Counted from the stretch's first letter, positions 44,085 to 53,260 are shown. The stretch is DNA of 64,000 nucleotides from CAXXOK01 sp963674895 (GCA_963674895.2 CAXXCY010000003.1:186001-250000); one strand, 5' to 3'. Made by a program: numbers and translations. Notes: generated by a model not told the origin, from the sequence alone.

Positions 44085-44322
44085 TGCCCTGGGAACGGGA
44101 GGAGTACGCAAGCCGTCCGGCAGAGATAACGGCTCCCGAGGCTGAAAGGCCGTTTCGGAACCGGCATTGCGGAAAGTCGCCCGGGAGGGCGCGGAATGAA
44201 CGGCACTGTCCGATAGTTCCGTCGGGTGCGCCCGATACAGCGCGCAGAGGCGACGGTTTCGGCCGTCGTAAAGCAAGGTGGTACCACGGAGCTGCTCCGT
44301 CCTTCGGACGTAGCGGCTTTTT
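44085..44322 (+). ncRNA. T-box riboswitch, valine-type (specifier GUC)
   Basis: Stem I pairs CGCAAGCCG (44107-44115) with CGGCATTGCG (44162-44171). Below it AGTA (44103-44106) and GAA (44172-44174) form the expected loop-E pair, and the codon after them is GTC, valine (44176-44178). The AGAGA and GGCTGAAAGGCC motifs of stem I are present. The T-box AAGCAAGGTGGTACCACGG (44271-44289) has TGGT to pair with an ACCA tRNA end. A terminator stem GCTGCTCCGTCC/GGACGTAGCGGC with TTTTT ends it at 44322. Uncharged tRNA-Val should turn on the next genes. Confidence 0.93.
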
Positions 44323-44353
44323 GCTTTCATCCGGAATTTCAAGGAGGTCCGAC

Positions 44354-44548
44354 ATGGATTACTGGCAGGGCGTACTATCCCGTTTGAACGTCGTAAGCGT
44401 TATCCTGATCGTCGTGGGCGCGGCGCTGGGGTTCGGTGCGCGCAAGCTTGCGCCGCTTGTGTTTAAGAATAAGCCGGACATGGTGCTGCCGGTCAAAATG
44501 GCGGGCCTCTTTCTGGTGGTCGTCGGCGCGCTGATTACGCTGTTTTAA
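44354..44548 (+). CDS. Small two-helix membrane protein in the valS operon
   Basis: A 64-residue protein with two hydrophobic helices (about residues 11-35 and 47-64) joined by a short basic loop APLVFKNKPD. I do not recognise a named family. AAGGAGG lies six bases before the ATG. It is between the valine T-box and valS, 11 bases from valS, so it is expressed when valine tRNA is uncharged. It is too short to assign a function; a membrane-associated accessory protein is possible. Confidence 0.75.
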   Translation: MDYWQGVLSRLNVVSVILIVVGAALGFGARKLAPLVFKNKPDMVLPVKMAGLFLVVVGALITLF

Positions 44549-44559
44549 GGAGAATAACG

Positions 44560-47202
44560 ATGGGCAACGCAAACAACATGGACAAGGTGTACACGCCGGG
44601 GGAGATCGAAGGCCGGATTTATCAAACCTGGGAAGAATCGGGTGCGTTTCACGCGCGGCGCGTGGAGGGAGAAAAACCCTTCACCATCGTGATGCCGCCG
44701 CCCAATATCACGGGGCAGCTACACATGGGGCACGCAATGGACTGTTTGTTTCAGGATGTGCCCATCCGCTATCACCGCATGAAGGGCAGGCCGACGCTCT
44801 GGCTGCCGGGGTCCGATCACGCCTCCATCGCCACGGAGGTAAAGATCGTCAACCAGATGCGTCAAGAGGGCCTGAGCAAGGAGGACGTCGGCCGCGAGGG
44901 CTTTCTGGAACGCGCGTGGAAATGGAAGGAAGAATACGGCGGCCGCATCAACCGCCAGCTGCGCCGGCTGGGGGCCAGCTGCGATTGGAAGCGCGAGCGC
45001 TTTACGATGGACGAGGGCTGCAACAGGGCGGTGCGCGAGGTCTTCGTCGACCTGTACAACAAGGGCTTGATCTACCGCGGCAACCGTATCATCAACTGGT
45101 GCCCGGTGTGCCATACGGCGCTGTCCGACGCCGAGGTGGAGTATGAGGAGCAGGACAGCCACCTGTGGCATATCCGCTACCCCGCCAAGGACGGCGGCGA
45201 GGGCGTAATCGTGGCCACCACGCGGCCGGAAACCATGCTCGGCGATACGGCGGTGGCCGTGAACCCCAAGGACGAACGGTATCGGCACCTGATCGGGAAG
45301 ACGGTCATCCTGCCGATCATGAACCGCGAGCTGCCCGTGGTCGCGGACGAGTACGTGGATATGGAGTTCGGCACCGGGGCCGTGAAGATTACGCCCGCGC
45401 ACGATCCCAACGACTTTGAGATCGCGCAGCGGCACAACCTGGAGATTATCCTCGTCACCGACGACGACGGTACGATGAACGAAAACGCGGGCAAATATCA
45501 GGGCGTGCCCGAAAACAAATGCCGCCTGATGGTGGCCGACGAGCTCAAGGAGCTCGGTTTGCTCGTGAAGGTAGAGGATTACAGGCACAACGTGGGCACC
45601 TGCTACCGCTGCCACACCACCGTGGACCCGGTCACCAGCATGCAGTGGTTCGTCAGCATGAAGCCGCTGGCCAAGCCCGCGATCGAAGTGGTGAAGGACG
45701 GACAGACCCGGTTCGTGCCCGAACGCTTTTCCAGGGTGTATCTGAACTGGATGGAAAACATCCGCGACTGGTGCATCAGCCGCCAGCTCTGGTGGGGGCA
45801 CCGCATCCCCGCCTGGTACTGCGACGACTGCGGTGAGATCATCGTCAGCACCGAAACGCCGGAAACATGCACAAAGTGCGGCTCAAGCGCCCTGCGGCAG
45901 GATGAGGACGTGCTGGACACCTGGTTTTCGTCCGGGCTGTGGCCGTTCTCCACGCTGGGCTGGCCGGAGGAAACCGAGGATCTCAAGTACTTCTATCCCA
46001 CGTCCACACTGGTGACGGGGTACGATATCATCTTCTTCTGGGTTGCGCGCATGATCGTGTCCGGCATCTCCCAGATGGGAGAGACGCCCTTTGATACCGT
46101 GCTCATCCACGGGCTTGTGCGCGATGCGCAGGGACGGAAAATGTCCAAAAGCCTGGGCAACGGCGTGGACCCGCTGGACATTATCGAGAAATACGGCGCG
46201 GACGCGCTGCGCTTTTCGCTGGCGACGGGCGTGAGCCCCGGCAACGATACGCGCTATACCGACGAAAAAACGGAAGCCGCCCGCAACTTCGTGAACAAGG
46301 TGTGGAACGCGAGCCGCTTCGTACTGATGAACATGGAAACCCGCGAGGAGATTGACACGGGCCTGCTTACCCTGCCCGACCAGTGGATTTTGTCCCGGCT
46401 GCAGACGACGATCGCGGAGGTCGGAAAGCATATCGAGGACTGCGATTTCGGCATGGCCGCCGGAAAGCTCTACGAGTTTACTTGGTCGGAGTTCTGCGAC
46501 TGGTACATCGAGCTGTCCAAGGGCCGCCTGATGGGCGACGACGAGCAGCAGAAGCGAAACGTGCGCGCCGTGCTGTTCGAGGCGCTGGAAAGCATCCTGA
46601 AGCTCCTGCACCCCTTTATTCCCTATGTGACGGAAGAGCTTTACGGCTATCTGCCCGGCACCAAGGGGATGCTGATTACGGCTCCCTGGCCGGAAGTGAA
46701 CGCAGCTTATGATTTCCCGACCGAAGAAAAGCAGATGGAAGGCCTGATGGATATCATCCGTACCGTCCGCAACCTGCGTGCCGAGATGAAGGTGGAGCAC
46801 GGCAGGCGCACGCGGATCAAGCTGATTCCGCAGAGCGGGTGGGAGGACGCGCTTTCGATCGCCGAGCCCTATCTGCAGCGGCTGGCCGGCGCCAGCAGCG
46901 TGACGTTCGGCACTGGCACCGATATCGGCGCGGAAAAGACCGTCAGCGCGGTCTGCGCTTCGGCGGAGATCCGCATTCCGCTGGGCGAGCTGGTGGATAT
47001 CGGGAAGGAAATCGCAAGGCTTGAGAAGGAAAAGGACAATCTCGAAAACGAGATCAAACGCGCGGAATCGAAGCTGAACAATCCGGGGTTTGTCTCTAAA
47101 GCGCCCGCGGAGCTTGTGCAAAGGGAAAAGGAAAAGATCGAAGTCAACAAGGGAATGCTGGACAATCTGTCGCAGCGGATACGGGACCTGCGCGAGGACT
47201 AA
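44560..47202 (+). CDS. valS: Valyl-tRNA synthetase
   Basis: An 880-residue class I synthetase charging tRNA-Val. It has the HIGH-type motif PPPNITGQLHMGHAMD, the editing domain with TTRPETMLGDTAVAVNP, the KMSKSLGNGVDP motif (about residues 527-538), the anticodon-binding helical domain and the C-terminal coiled coil (from about 805) that grips the tRNA. A CxxC zinc pair occurs in WYCDDCGE and TCTKCGS. The editing domain removes threonine mischarged to tRNA-Val. Transcription is set by the upstream T-box. Confidence 0.98.
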   Translation: MGNANNMDKVYTPGEIEGRIYQTWEESGAFHARRVEGEKPFTIVMPPPNITGQLHMGHAMDCLFQDVPIRYHRMKGRPTLWLPGSDHASIATEVKIVNQMRQEGLSKEDVGREGFLERAWKWKEEYGGRINRQLRRLGASCDWKRERFTMDEGCNRAVREVFVDLYNKGLIYRGNRIINWCPVCHTALSDAEVEYEEQDSHLWHIRYPAKDGGEGVIVATTRPETMLGDTAVAVNPKDERYRHLIGKTVILPIMNRELPVVADEYVDMEFGTGAVKITPAHDPNDFEIAQRHNLEIILVTDDDGTMNENAGKYQGVPENKCRLMVADELKELGLLVKVEDYRHNVGTCYRCHTTVDPVTSMQWFVSMKPLAKPAIEVVKDGQTRFVPERFSRVYLNWMENIRDWCISRQLWWGHRIPAWYCDDCGEIIVSTETPETCTKCGSSALRQDEDVLDTWFSSGLWPFSTLGWPEETEDLKYFYPTSTLVTGYDIIFFWVARMIVSGISQMGETPFDTVLIHGLVRDAQGRKMSKSLGNGVDPLDIIEKYGADALRFSLATGVSPGNDTRYTDEKTEAARNFVNKVWNASRFVLMNMETREEIDTGLLTLPDQWILSRLQTTIAEVGKHIEDCDFGMAAGKLYEFTWSEFCDWYIELSKGRLMGDDEQQKRNVRAVLFEALESILKLLHPFIPYVTEELYGYLPGTKGMLITAPWPEVNAAYDFPTEEKQMEGLMDIIRTVRNLRAEMKVEHGRRTRIKLIPQSGWEDALSIAEPYLQRLAGASSVTFGTGTDIGAEKTVSAVCASAEIRIPLGELVDIGKEIARLEKEKDNLENEIKRAESKLNNPGFVSKAPAELVQREKEKIEVNKGMLDNLSQRIRDLRED

Positions 47203-47204
47203 AT

Positions 47205-48146
47205 ATGTCGATTGAAACCCCGCCGTATACCCATCAGCCCGTTTTGCTTGACGCGGCGGTGGAATGGATGCGCCCCCAGAAGGGCGGCGTGTATTTGGAT
47301 TGCACGCTGGGCGGCGGCGGGCATGCGGAGGGCATTTTAAAAGCGTGCGGCGGGCAGGCGGAGTATTATGGTATCGACCGCGATCCGGCCGCGATCGCGG
47401 CCGCGTCCGGACGGCTGAAGCAATATAAGGGATTTCACGCGATCCGCGGCAACTTCCACGACGCGGCGAAGCTGGGCCTGCCGCCGCTTGACGGCGCGCT
47501 GGCCGACCTGGGCGTGAGCAGCCACCAGCTGGATACGGCGCAGCGCGGCTTCAGCTATCACGAGGACGCGCCGCTGGACATGCGCATGGATCCGTCCGCG
47601 GGGCAATCCGCCGCGGAGTATCTGGCGGCGGTGTCCGTTCCGGAATTCACGCGCATTTTGCGGGAGTACGGCGAGGAGAAATGGGCGGCCCGGATTGCGC
47701 AGATATTGGAGGAGAAGCGGAAACTAAAGCCGATCCGGACGACGCTGGATTTGGTCAAGGTGGTGGACGCGGCCATCCCCAAAGCGGTGCGCCGCAAGGA
47801 CGACGGGCATCCGGCGCGGCGGACGTTCCAGGCGGTGCGCATCGCCGTGAACGACGAGCTTGCGCCGCTGGAGCGCGCGCTCAAAGATCTCGCGGGCATG
47901 CTCAAGGACGGCGGGCGGCTGCTGGTGATCACGTTCCATTCGCTGGAGGACCGGATCGTGAAAAACACCTTCCGTACGCTGCAAAACCCCTGCATCTGCC
48001 CGCCGAAAGCGCCCATCTGCACCTGCGGCAAGAAGCCGCTGGGCAAGGTATTGGGCGGCGGCGCGATCAAGCCCTCGGCGGAGGAACTGGAAAACAATCC
48101 CCGCGCGCGCAGCGCGAAACTGCGCGTGTTTGAGAAAAGGGGGTAG
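47205..48146 (+). CDS. rsmH: 16S rRNA (cytosine-1402-N4)-methyltransferase RsmH
   Basis: A 313-residue SAM-dependent methyltransferase (MraW). Motifs are YTHQPVLLDAAVEWM, the SAM loop DCTLGGGGHAEGIL, DGALADLGVSSHQLD and a C-terminal LLVITFHSLEDRIVKN with the family His-Ser-Leu-Glu-Asp, then a Cys-rich CICPPKAPICTCG segment. It methylates N4 of C1402 in the ribosomal P site. It is next to rsmI, which adds the 2'-O-methyl group to the same nucleotide. Here it is not in the usual cell-division (dcw) cluster. Confidence 0.97.
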   Translation: MSIETPPYTHQPVLLDAAVEWMRPQKGGVYLDCTLGGGGHAEGILKACGGQAEYYGIDRDPAAIAAASGRLKQYKGFHAIRGNFHDAAKLGLPPLDGALADLGVSSHQLDTAQRGFSYHEDAPLDMRMDPSAGQSAAEYLAAVSVPEFTRILREYGEEKWAARIAQILEEKRKLKPIRTTLDLVKVVDAAIPKAVRRKDDGHPARRTFQAVRIAVNDELAPLERALKDLAGMLKDGGRLLVITFHSLEDRIVKNTFRTLQNPCICPPKAPICTCGKKPLGKVLGGGAIKPSAEELENNPRARSAKLRVFEKRG

Positions 48147-48150
48147 GGAT

Positions 48151-49002
48151 ATGCCCGCGCTGTATGTGGTCGCGACCCCGATCGGCAATTTGGGCGACAT
48201 GACGCCCAGGGCCGTCGAGACGCTGAAAGCTGTCGCCCTGATCGCGGCGGAGGATACCCGCGTAACGCGCAAGCTCCTCTCCGCGTTTGCTATTCATACG
48301 CCCCTCACCAGCTGCCACGAGCACAACGAAACGGAAAAGGCGCAGGCGATCGTCGCGCGGATGCTAAACGAGGGCATCGACGTCGCGCTGACCACCGACG
48401 CGGGTACGCCCTGCATCAGCGATCCTGGCGGAGTTCTGGTCGATCTGGCCATCCGCAACGGGATCCGGGTCATCGCTGTCGCGGGCGCGAGCGCCGCAGC
48501 CGCCGCACTGAGCGTTAGCGGGTTTGTGCTGGACGAATTCACGTTCTACGGGTTTCTGCCGCGCCAGAAGAACGCATTGCAGGCAAGGCTTATGGAGATC
48601 GCCGGGCAATCGAAGATCGCGGTCGTGTACGAATCCCCGCACCGCGTGACGGCGCTTCTGGAAAGCGTGGAAGCGGTGCTGCCGGATACGCTGGTCAGCA
48701 TGAGCTGCGACCTGACCAAGAAGTTCGAGCTGACGCTGCACGGAAGCGTATCGGACGTCCTTCAGAAGCTGCGGGAGAACCCCAAGGCGGACAGGGGCGA
48801 GTATTGCCTCGTGTTCAAATGGCCGGACCGCCCCGCGCGGGAGCAGCCGGAAGAGACGCTCTCGCTGGAGGCGCTGCTGCTGGACGGGTTGGTAAACGGC
48901 CTGTCCCTCCGCGACAGCATGGACAGGCTGACCGCGCGGGGGCACAGAAAAAACGCGGTCTATGCCGCGAGCCTTCGCCTGAAGGATATGCTCAAACCAT
49001 AG
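48151..49002 (+). CDS. rsmI: 16S rRNA (cytidine-1402-2'-O)-methyltransferase RsmI
   Basis: A 283-residue tetrapyrrole-methylase-fold enzyme. It starts with the family motif LYVVATPIGNLGDMTPRAVETL, followed by AAEDTRVTRKLL, TTDAGTPCISDPG and FYGFLPRQK. The last region with RDSMDRLTARGHRKNAVY is a normal C-terminus. It modifies the ribose of C1402. The frame is open to 48130, but the ATG at 48151 follows AAAGGGGG by seven bases and matches the family start. It faces a GNAT gene tail to tail with two bases between. Confidence 0.95.
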   Translation: MPALYVVATPIGNLGDMTPRAVETLKAVALIAAEDTRVTRKLLSAFAIHTPLTSCHEHNETEKAQAIVARMLNEGIDVALTTDAGTPCISDPGGVLVDLAIRNGIRVIAVAGASAAAAALSVSGFVLDEFTFYGFLPRQKNALQARLMEIAGQSKIAVVYESPHRVTALLESVEAVLPDTLVSMSCDLTKKFELTLHGSVSDVLQKLRENPKADRGEYCLVFKWPDRPAREQPEETLSLEALLLDGLVNGLSLRDSMDRLTARGHRKNAVYAASLRLKDMLKP

Positions 49003-49004
49003 AA

Positions 49005-49499
49005 CTAGATGTTAATTTCAAATTCGATTTCATCCCGCAGGGGAATGCCGTCGTCGCCGATCAGGGGGATCGCTGGCTTCAGCCTGCGGGCGTTTTCCAT
49101 ACAGTTCGGGCGCAGCGCGCGCAGGGTAAAGCCGCGCTTTTGGTAAAACCGGATGGCGCGGATATTATCGTTCGTCGTCGTGACATGAAGCGTGCGCGTA
49201 TGCTGTTTCAGTGCGGCTGTTTTCACCTGTTCGATCAGCCGCGTGCCGATCCCGGCGTTTTCGCGCACGCTTTCCAGCGCCATGATTTCGCAAACACCGT
49301 CATGGAAGGCATACAGAAGGTAGCCCAGCACAGCACCGTCCGCATCCAGCGCGGCAAACCCCGGCAGGGTGCGGGTATCCCACAGCCTGCCGTTCACAGC
49401 CAGAAAAGGACCGTGCCAGGCTTCGTCAAGAAGACGCTGAACGGCGCTTTGGAGAAATTCATCGATCTGTACGATGGAATAGGGCTGCGGCTGGTTCAT
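49005..49499 (-). CDS. GNAT-family N-acetyltransferase
   Basis: A 164-residue GNAT-fold protein. The acetyl-CoA pyrophosphate loop lies in ENAGIGTRLIEQV (R/Q-x-x-G-x-G/A pattern), preceded by the strand EIMALES and followed by LHVTTTNDNIRAIRFYQKRGF, the classical motif B. The substrate is unknown. AGGTG precedes the ATG. It starts 23 bases after the birA stop on the same strand, so it is probably co-transcribed. Confidence 0.85.
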   Translation of the reverse strand: MNQPQPYSIVQIDEFLQSAVQRLLDEAWHGPFLAVNGRLWDTRTLPGFAALDADGAVLGYLLYAFHDGVCEIMALESVRENAGIGTRLIEQVKTAALKQHTRTLHVTTTNDNIRAIRFYQKRGFTLRALRPNCMENARRLKPAIPLIGDDGIPLRDEIEFEINI

Positions 49500-49522
49500 A
49501 CGTCACCTGTCTTCCGGTTGAT

Positions 49523-50464
49523 TTACAAAAGCTTCGCCTCGCCGCTGTGCAGCGCGCGCTCTTCGCCGCCGTCCGGCTTTACGATCAGCCCGCCGATAGA
49601 ATCGATCCCTATGGCGGTCCCCAAAAACGTCTCGTTGCCGACCGTGCATTTAACGCGCCTGCCGATGGTCAGGGAGAGCTTCCGGTAATCGTCCAGGAAG
49701 CGCGGCTTGTTGTGTTCATACGCCAGCAATTCGTTGATAAGCAAGGCGGCCAACCGGCTGCGCACCGGAACACCGGGGTTTACAAACCCGACGATTTCCT
49801 GAAGCTCGGCGGGGACCTCGCAGGGATAAACGTTGATCCCGATCCCGATAAACACCGCTTCGATCATCCCGCTCTCCAGGCTGGTGCTCGCCTCGGTCAG
49901 GATGCCGCAGATCTTTTTACCGTCCAGAAACACGTCGTTGACCCATTTGATCCGCCCCTGCTTGCCCGTCAGGGCTTCGACCGCCCTGCAAACGCACACG
50001 GCCGCGTAGGCCGTGATGCCCGGCGCGGCCTCCACAGGGGAATGCAGGGGCATGGCGAGCGTCAGGTACAGCCCCGTGCCTTTCGGGGAGAAAAACTGCC
50101 GCCCGCGCCGCCCGCGGCCTGCGGTTTGGGAATCGGCGACGACGGCGAACCGCTTTTCCGCACCGTCCGCATACCGCCGCTTCGCCTCGCTCAGCGTGGA
50201 ATCGACGGTCTCCAGCACATACACAGGCAGGGATGTGTTCAGCAGCCGTTCGATGGCGGCCTGCGACAGGTGGTCGTCGTCCCGCGCCAGCCGGTACCCG
50301 CGGTTGGTCGCGGATTCGATCCGGTAACCCTGCGCCTTCAGCTCGCCGACCGCCTTCCACACGGCGGTTCTGGACACGGCAAATTGCCGCGCGAGCGCCT
50401 GCCCGGAGACCGGCTTGTCGCGGTGGGTTTCCAGTTCCCGCAAGAGTTCGTCCTTCAGCGCCAT
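49523..50464 (-). CDS. birA: Bifunctional biotin-protein ligase / biotin repressor BirA
   Basis: A 313-residue group II biotin ligase with an N-terminal winged helix (ALARQFAVSRTAVWKAVGELKAQGY), the biotin/ATP loop SQTAGRGRRGRQFFSP, the KWVNDVFLDGKKICGIL catalytic strand and a C-terminal SH3-like domain. It attaches biotin to carboxylase carrier proteins and can repress biotin genes. The frame is open to 50629; the ATG at 50464 follows AGGGAGG by five bases and gives the family N-terminus. Confidence 0.95.
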   Translation of the reverse strand: MALKDELLRELETHRDKPVSGQALARQFAVSRTAVWKAVGELKAQGYRIESATNRGYRLARDDDHLSQAAIERLLNTSLPVYVLETVDSTLSEAKRRYADGAEKRFAVVADSQTAGRGRRGRQFFSPKGTGLYLTLAMPLHSPVEAAPGITAYAAVCVCRAVEALTGKQGRIKWVNDVFLDGKKICGILTEASTSLESGMIEAVFIGIGINVYPCEVPAELQEIVGFVNPGVPVRSRLAALLINELLAYEHNKPRFLDDYRKLSLTIGRRVKCTVGNETFLGTAIGIDSIGGLIVKPDGGEERALHSGEAKLL

Positions 50465-50576
50465 GGGAGCCTCCCTTGTGTTCCGATACCGTATTATAGC
50501 AACCGGACGCGCGGCTTGACAAGCTTTACGGCGGAATGCTATGATTCTTGGGATTGATGGATGAGGGGGCGCGACG

Positions 50577-51728
50577 ATGGCAAGAGTATGCGGCCGCTGC
50601 GTGATGGATGACAGCGATCCGGGGATCACCTTTGACGATCAGGGCAACTGCAGCGTCTGCACGCGCTATCTGGAGCAGACGGAGCTGCGCGGATACCGCG
50701 CGGGAACCAGCGACGAAACCCTGAAACGGCTTGTCGCCCAGATGAAAAAGGCCGGCGAGGGCCGCGAGTTCGATTGCGTGCTGGGGCTGTCCGGCGGGGT
50801 GGATTCCAGTTATATGGCATATGTGGCGCACCAGCACGGGCTGCGCGTGCTCGCCGTGCATGTGGATACGGGCTGGAACTCGGAGATGGCCGTGCGCAAT
50901 ATCGAGCGCGTGTGCAGCGGGCTTGGCTACGAGCTGCATACCATCGTGATGGATTGGCCGACCATGAAAGAGCTGATGCGCGCCTATATGTTTTCGGGGC
51001 TCGCGAACCTCGATGTGCCGCAGGACCATTTATTCTGCGCTGCAGTGTACCGGTTTGCCAAGGAATACGGCGTGAAATACCTGCTCAACGGCTCCAATCT
51101 GGCAACCGAGGGCGCTTCCCCGCCGTTCAGCGCGCAGCACAGCTACCGGGATTTCTGGGAGATCAGAAGCGTATACCGCAGGCACGGGCGTGGGAAAAGC
51201 CTGAAGAAATTCATCCGCCTGTCGCTCCGGGAAGCGTGGTTCGGCGTGCCGGGCGTCACGAAGATGAACCTGCTGGACTATGTTCCCTATACCAAGAAGG
51301 ACGCCATAGAATTACTGACCGGGAAATTCGGCTGGGAATACTACGGCGGCAAACATTTTGAAAGCCGCTTCACCAAATGGTTCCAATCGGCGTACCTGCC
51401 GAAGAAATTCGGGTACGACAAGCGGCGCTACCATCTGTCCTGCCTCGTGCTCAACGGGGAGATGACTCGGGAGGAAGCGCTCAAAGAGCTGGAAAAGCCG
51501 CCCTATCCGGAAAAGGAAATGGCCGAGGACGAGGCGTATATCCTCAAAAAGATGGATATCTCACCCGTGCAATGGGCGGAGGAAATGAAAAAACCGCCTG
51601 CGAAGGAAGGCGCATACTTCTCGCAGGCGGGGCTTTACAAACTGGCGGGCCGGGTGCTCGGCAGCAAGGGGCTGGACAAGGTCAAGAGTCGCAACGTGCA
51701 CCCCGTCAGTCCGGCGGAAGAGGTTTAG
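50577..51728 (+). CDS. N-acetyl sugar amidotransferase (WbpG/PseA-like)
   Basis: A 383-residue PP-loop ATPase with an N-terminal zinc ribbon (CGRC and CSVC) and the PP-loop motif LGLSGGVDSSYMA, followed by the AVHVDTGWNSEMAV strand. This matches the WbpG/PseA-like sugar amidotransferases, which use ammonia from a HisH/HisF-type glutaminase to convert an N-acetyl group to an acetamidino group on surface-sugar precursors. No hisH/hisF homologue is beside it. The dispersed repeat copy B starts at its stop codon. Related wbp genes lie 3 kb downstream. Confidence 0.85.
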   Translation: MARVCGRCVMDDSDPGITFDDQGNCSVCTRYLEQTELRGYRAGTSDETLKRLVAQMKKAGEGREFDCVLGLSGGVDSSYMAYVAHQHGLRVLAVHVDTGWNSEMAVRNIERVCSGLGYELHTIVMDWPTMKELMRAYMFSGLANLDVPQDHLFCAAVYRFAKEYGVKYLLNGSNLATEGASPPFSAQHSYRDFWEIRSVYRRHGRGKSLKKFIRLSLREAWFGVPGVTKMNLLDYVPYTKKDAIELLTGKFGWEYYGGKHFESRFTKWFQSAYLPKKFGYDKRRYHLSCLVLNGEMTREEALKELEKPPYPEKEMAEDEAYILKKMDISPVQWAEEMKKPPAKEGAYFSQAGLYKLAGRVLGSKGLDKVKSRNVHPVSPAEEV

Positions 51729-51890
51729 GCGGCAAACGCTGATTAGATCCCCGCACGCTGCCGGCCTTATTTCCGCCATTTTTCGCCTGCGGAACCTTCG
51801 ACGTAGCGCTGCTACTACTTCTGATTCCGCAGACGCAACCTGACGAAAATCCCGCTCGGCATCGCACAGGGTTTTATTCATCGTTTACCT
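51729..51890 (+). repeat. Dispersed palindromic repeat, copy B (full length)
   Basis: It begins right after the amidotransferase stop codon and ends with TCATCGTTTACCT, as in copy A. The core ACCTTCGACGTAG with CGCTGCTACTACTTC and the flanking ATTTCCGCCAT and CAACCTGAC blocks are identical to copy A. Its right end supplies the last codons and TAA stop of rlmD on the minus strand (51874-51890). Confidence 0.8.
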
Positions 51891-53253
51891 GGCGTTCCAG
51901 GCTGACCACGTTTTCCACGCCTCCCGCGTAACAGAACATATCCACAGGCTGGCAACGGGCGAAGCGGTATCCGCCCGCGGCCAGCTTTTGTATATCCCGC
52001 GCCTGCGTCGGCGCGTGGCAGCTTACATAAACGATGCGCTTCGGCCTGGCCGCCAGCAGCGCGTCGATCACGGGCTGGTCCACGCCCTTGCGGGGAGGAT
52101 CGAGCACGACGACATCCGGGCGCAGCCCGTCGGCGACCAGCCTGGGAAGCTGGTCCTCCACCGCGGCCGCGAGGAATTCGGTATTGCCGATCCCGTTGAT
52201 CGCGGCGTTCCGCCTGGCACTTTCCACGGCCTGCGGCATGATTTCCAGCCCGATCACTCGCTTGCAGCGCTTCGCCATGCACAGCGAGATCGTACCCGCG
52301 CCCGCATAAGCATCCACCGCGAGGTCGCCCGCCGCAAGGCGGGCAAATTCGATCGCCTTCCCGTACAGCGCTTCGGTCTGTGCGGGATTGACCTGGAAAA
52401 ACGACAGGGGGGAGATCGCGAACGTGAGCCCCAGAAGCGTTTCCGATATCGTATCCCCGCCGTACAGGCAGCGGCTCCGGCTGCCGAGGATGACGTTGCC
52501 TGCGGACTTGTTTTCGCTGATATGCAGCCCCATGAAGCCCGGCACATTGTCCGACAGCAGGGAAACCAGCGCGTCCCGGGAGGGGAGCTTGTCTGACGTG
52601 GCGCAAAGCAGGATCAGCACGTCGCCGGCGCGGTTCATGCGGACCACGACATGGCGAAGGAATCCCTGCTGCGTTTGCTCATCATAGGGCGCGATTCCGC
52701 AGTCCCGCATCCATTGCCTTACGGAGGCGGTAACGCCCGTAAGACTGTGCAGGGAGATCGGGCAATCCGCGATGCCCACCAAATCATGGGAGCGCTTCCG
52801 GTAAAAGCCGAGTATCGGGTTCTTCGCGCTGCCGCCCACGGGCAGGCTGGCCTTGTTGCGGCAGTGCGTGGGCACATCCGCCCCCAGCACCGGGGGAACG
52901 TCGTCCGGGGCAAGCGGCAGGCCGCCGATCCGCGTAAGCGCGTCAAATACCTGCTGCCGCTTGGCCGTAAGGGTCAACTCGTAGCTCATGTGCTGGCCGC
53001 TGCACCCGCCGCAGTGCTGATAGACGCCGCAAAACGGCACCCTGCGTTCGGACGAGGGTGCGGTCAGGCGCTCCAGCTTCGCGTACGCATAGGATTTCTG
53101 TACCTTCAGTATCCTGGCGCCGAAGGTTTCGCCGGGCAAAACGCCCGGCACGAACACAGCCAGCCCGTGATGGCGGCAGACGCCCTCCAGCTCGGCGCCG
53201 AGCCGGTCGCAGGTCAGGCTGAGAATTTGGTTTTTCAGTAAATCGGTTTCCAT
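51874..53253 (-). CDS. rlmD: 23S rRNA (uracil-C5)-methyltransferase RlmD/RumA family
   Basis: A 459-residue TrmA-superfamily enzyme with an N-terminal TRAM domain, an iron-sulfur cysteine set in CGVYQHCGGC plus CRNKAS downstream, the SAM region VDAYAGAGTISL, the DPPRKGVD motif and the nucleophile region YVSCHAPTQARD. The catalytic Cys is kept but the following Asn-Pro is His-Ala. It methylates C5 of uracils in 23S rRNA. The final residues VNDE and the stop lie in repeat copy B. It is last in an operon with the Dabb and unknown genes. Confidence 0.92.
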   Translation of the reverse strand: METDLLKNQILSLTCDRLGAELEGVCRHHGLAVFVPGVLPGETFGARILKVQKSYAYAKLERLTAPSSERRVPFCGVYQHCGGCSGQHMSYELTLTAKRQQVFDALTRIGGLPLAPDDVPPVLGADVPTHCRNKASLPVGGSAKNPILGFYRKRSHDLVGIADCPISLHSLTGVTASVRQWMRDCGIAPYDEQTQQGFLRHVVVRMNRAGDVLILLCATSDKLPSRDALVSLLSDNVPGFMGLHISENKSAGNVILGSRSRCLYGGDTISETLLGLTFAISPLSFFQVNPAQTEALYGKAIEFARLAAGDLAVDAYAGAGTISLCMAKRCKRVIGLEIMPQAVESARRNAAINGIGNTEFLAAAVEDQLPRLVADGLRPDVVVLDPPRKGVDQPVIDALLAARPKRIVYVSCHAPTQARDIQKLAAGGYRFARCQPVDMFCYAGGVENVVSLERQVNDE

Positions 53254-53260
53254 GGCGGGT

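Noticed and set aside
44162..44210. GGC in the T-box leader (near 44201) as a glycine specifier
   Set aside because: It is outside the specifier position defined by the AGTA/GAA pair, and the T-box base TGGT fits an A discriminator rather than the glycine type. GTC with valS downstream is consistent.
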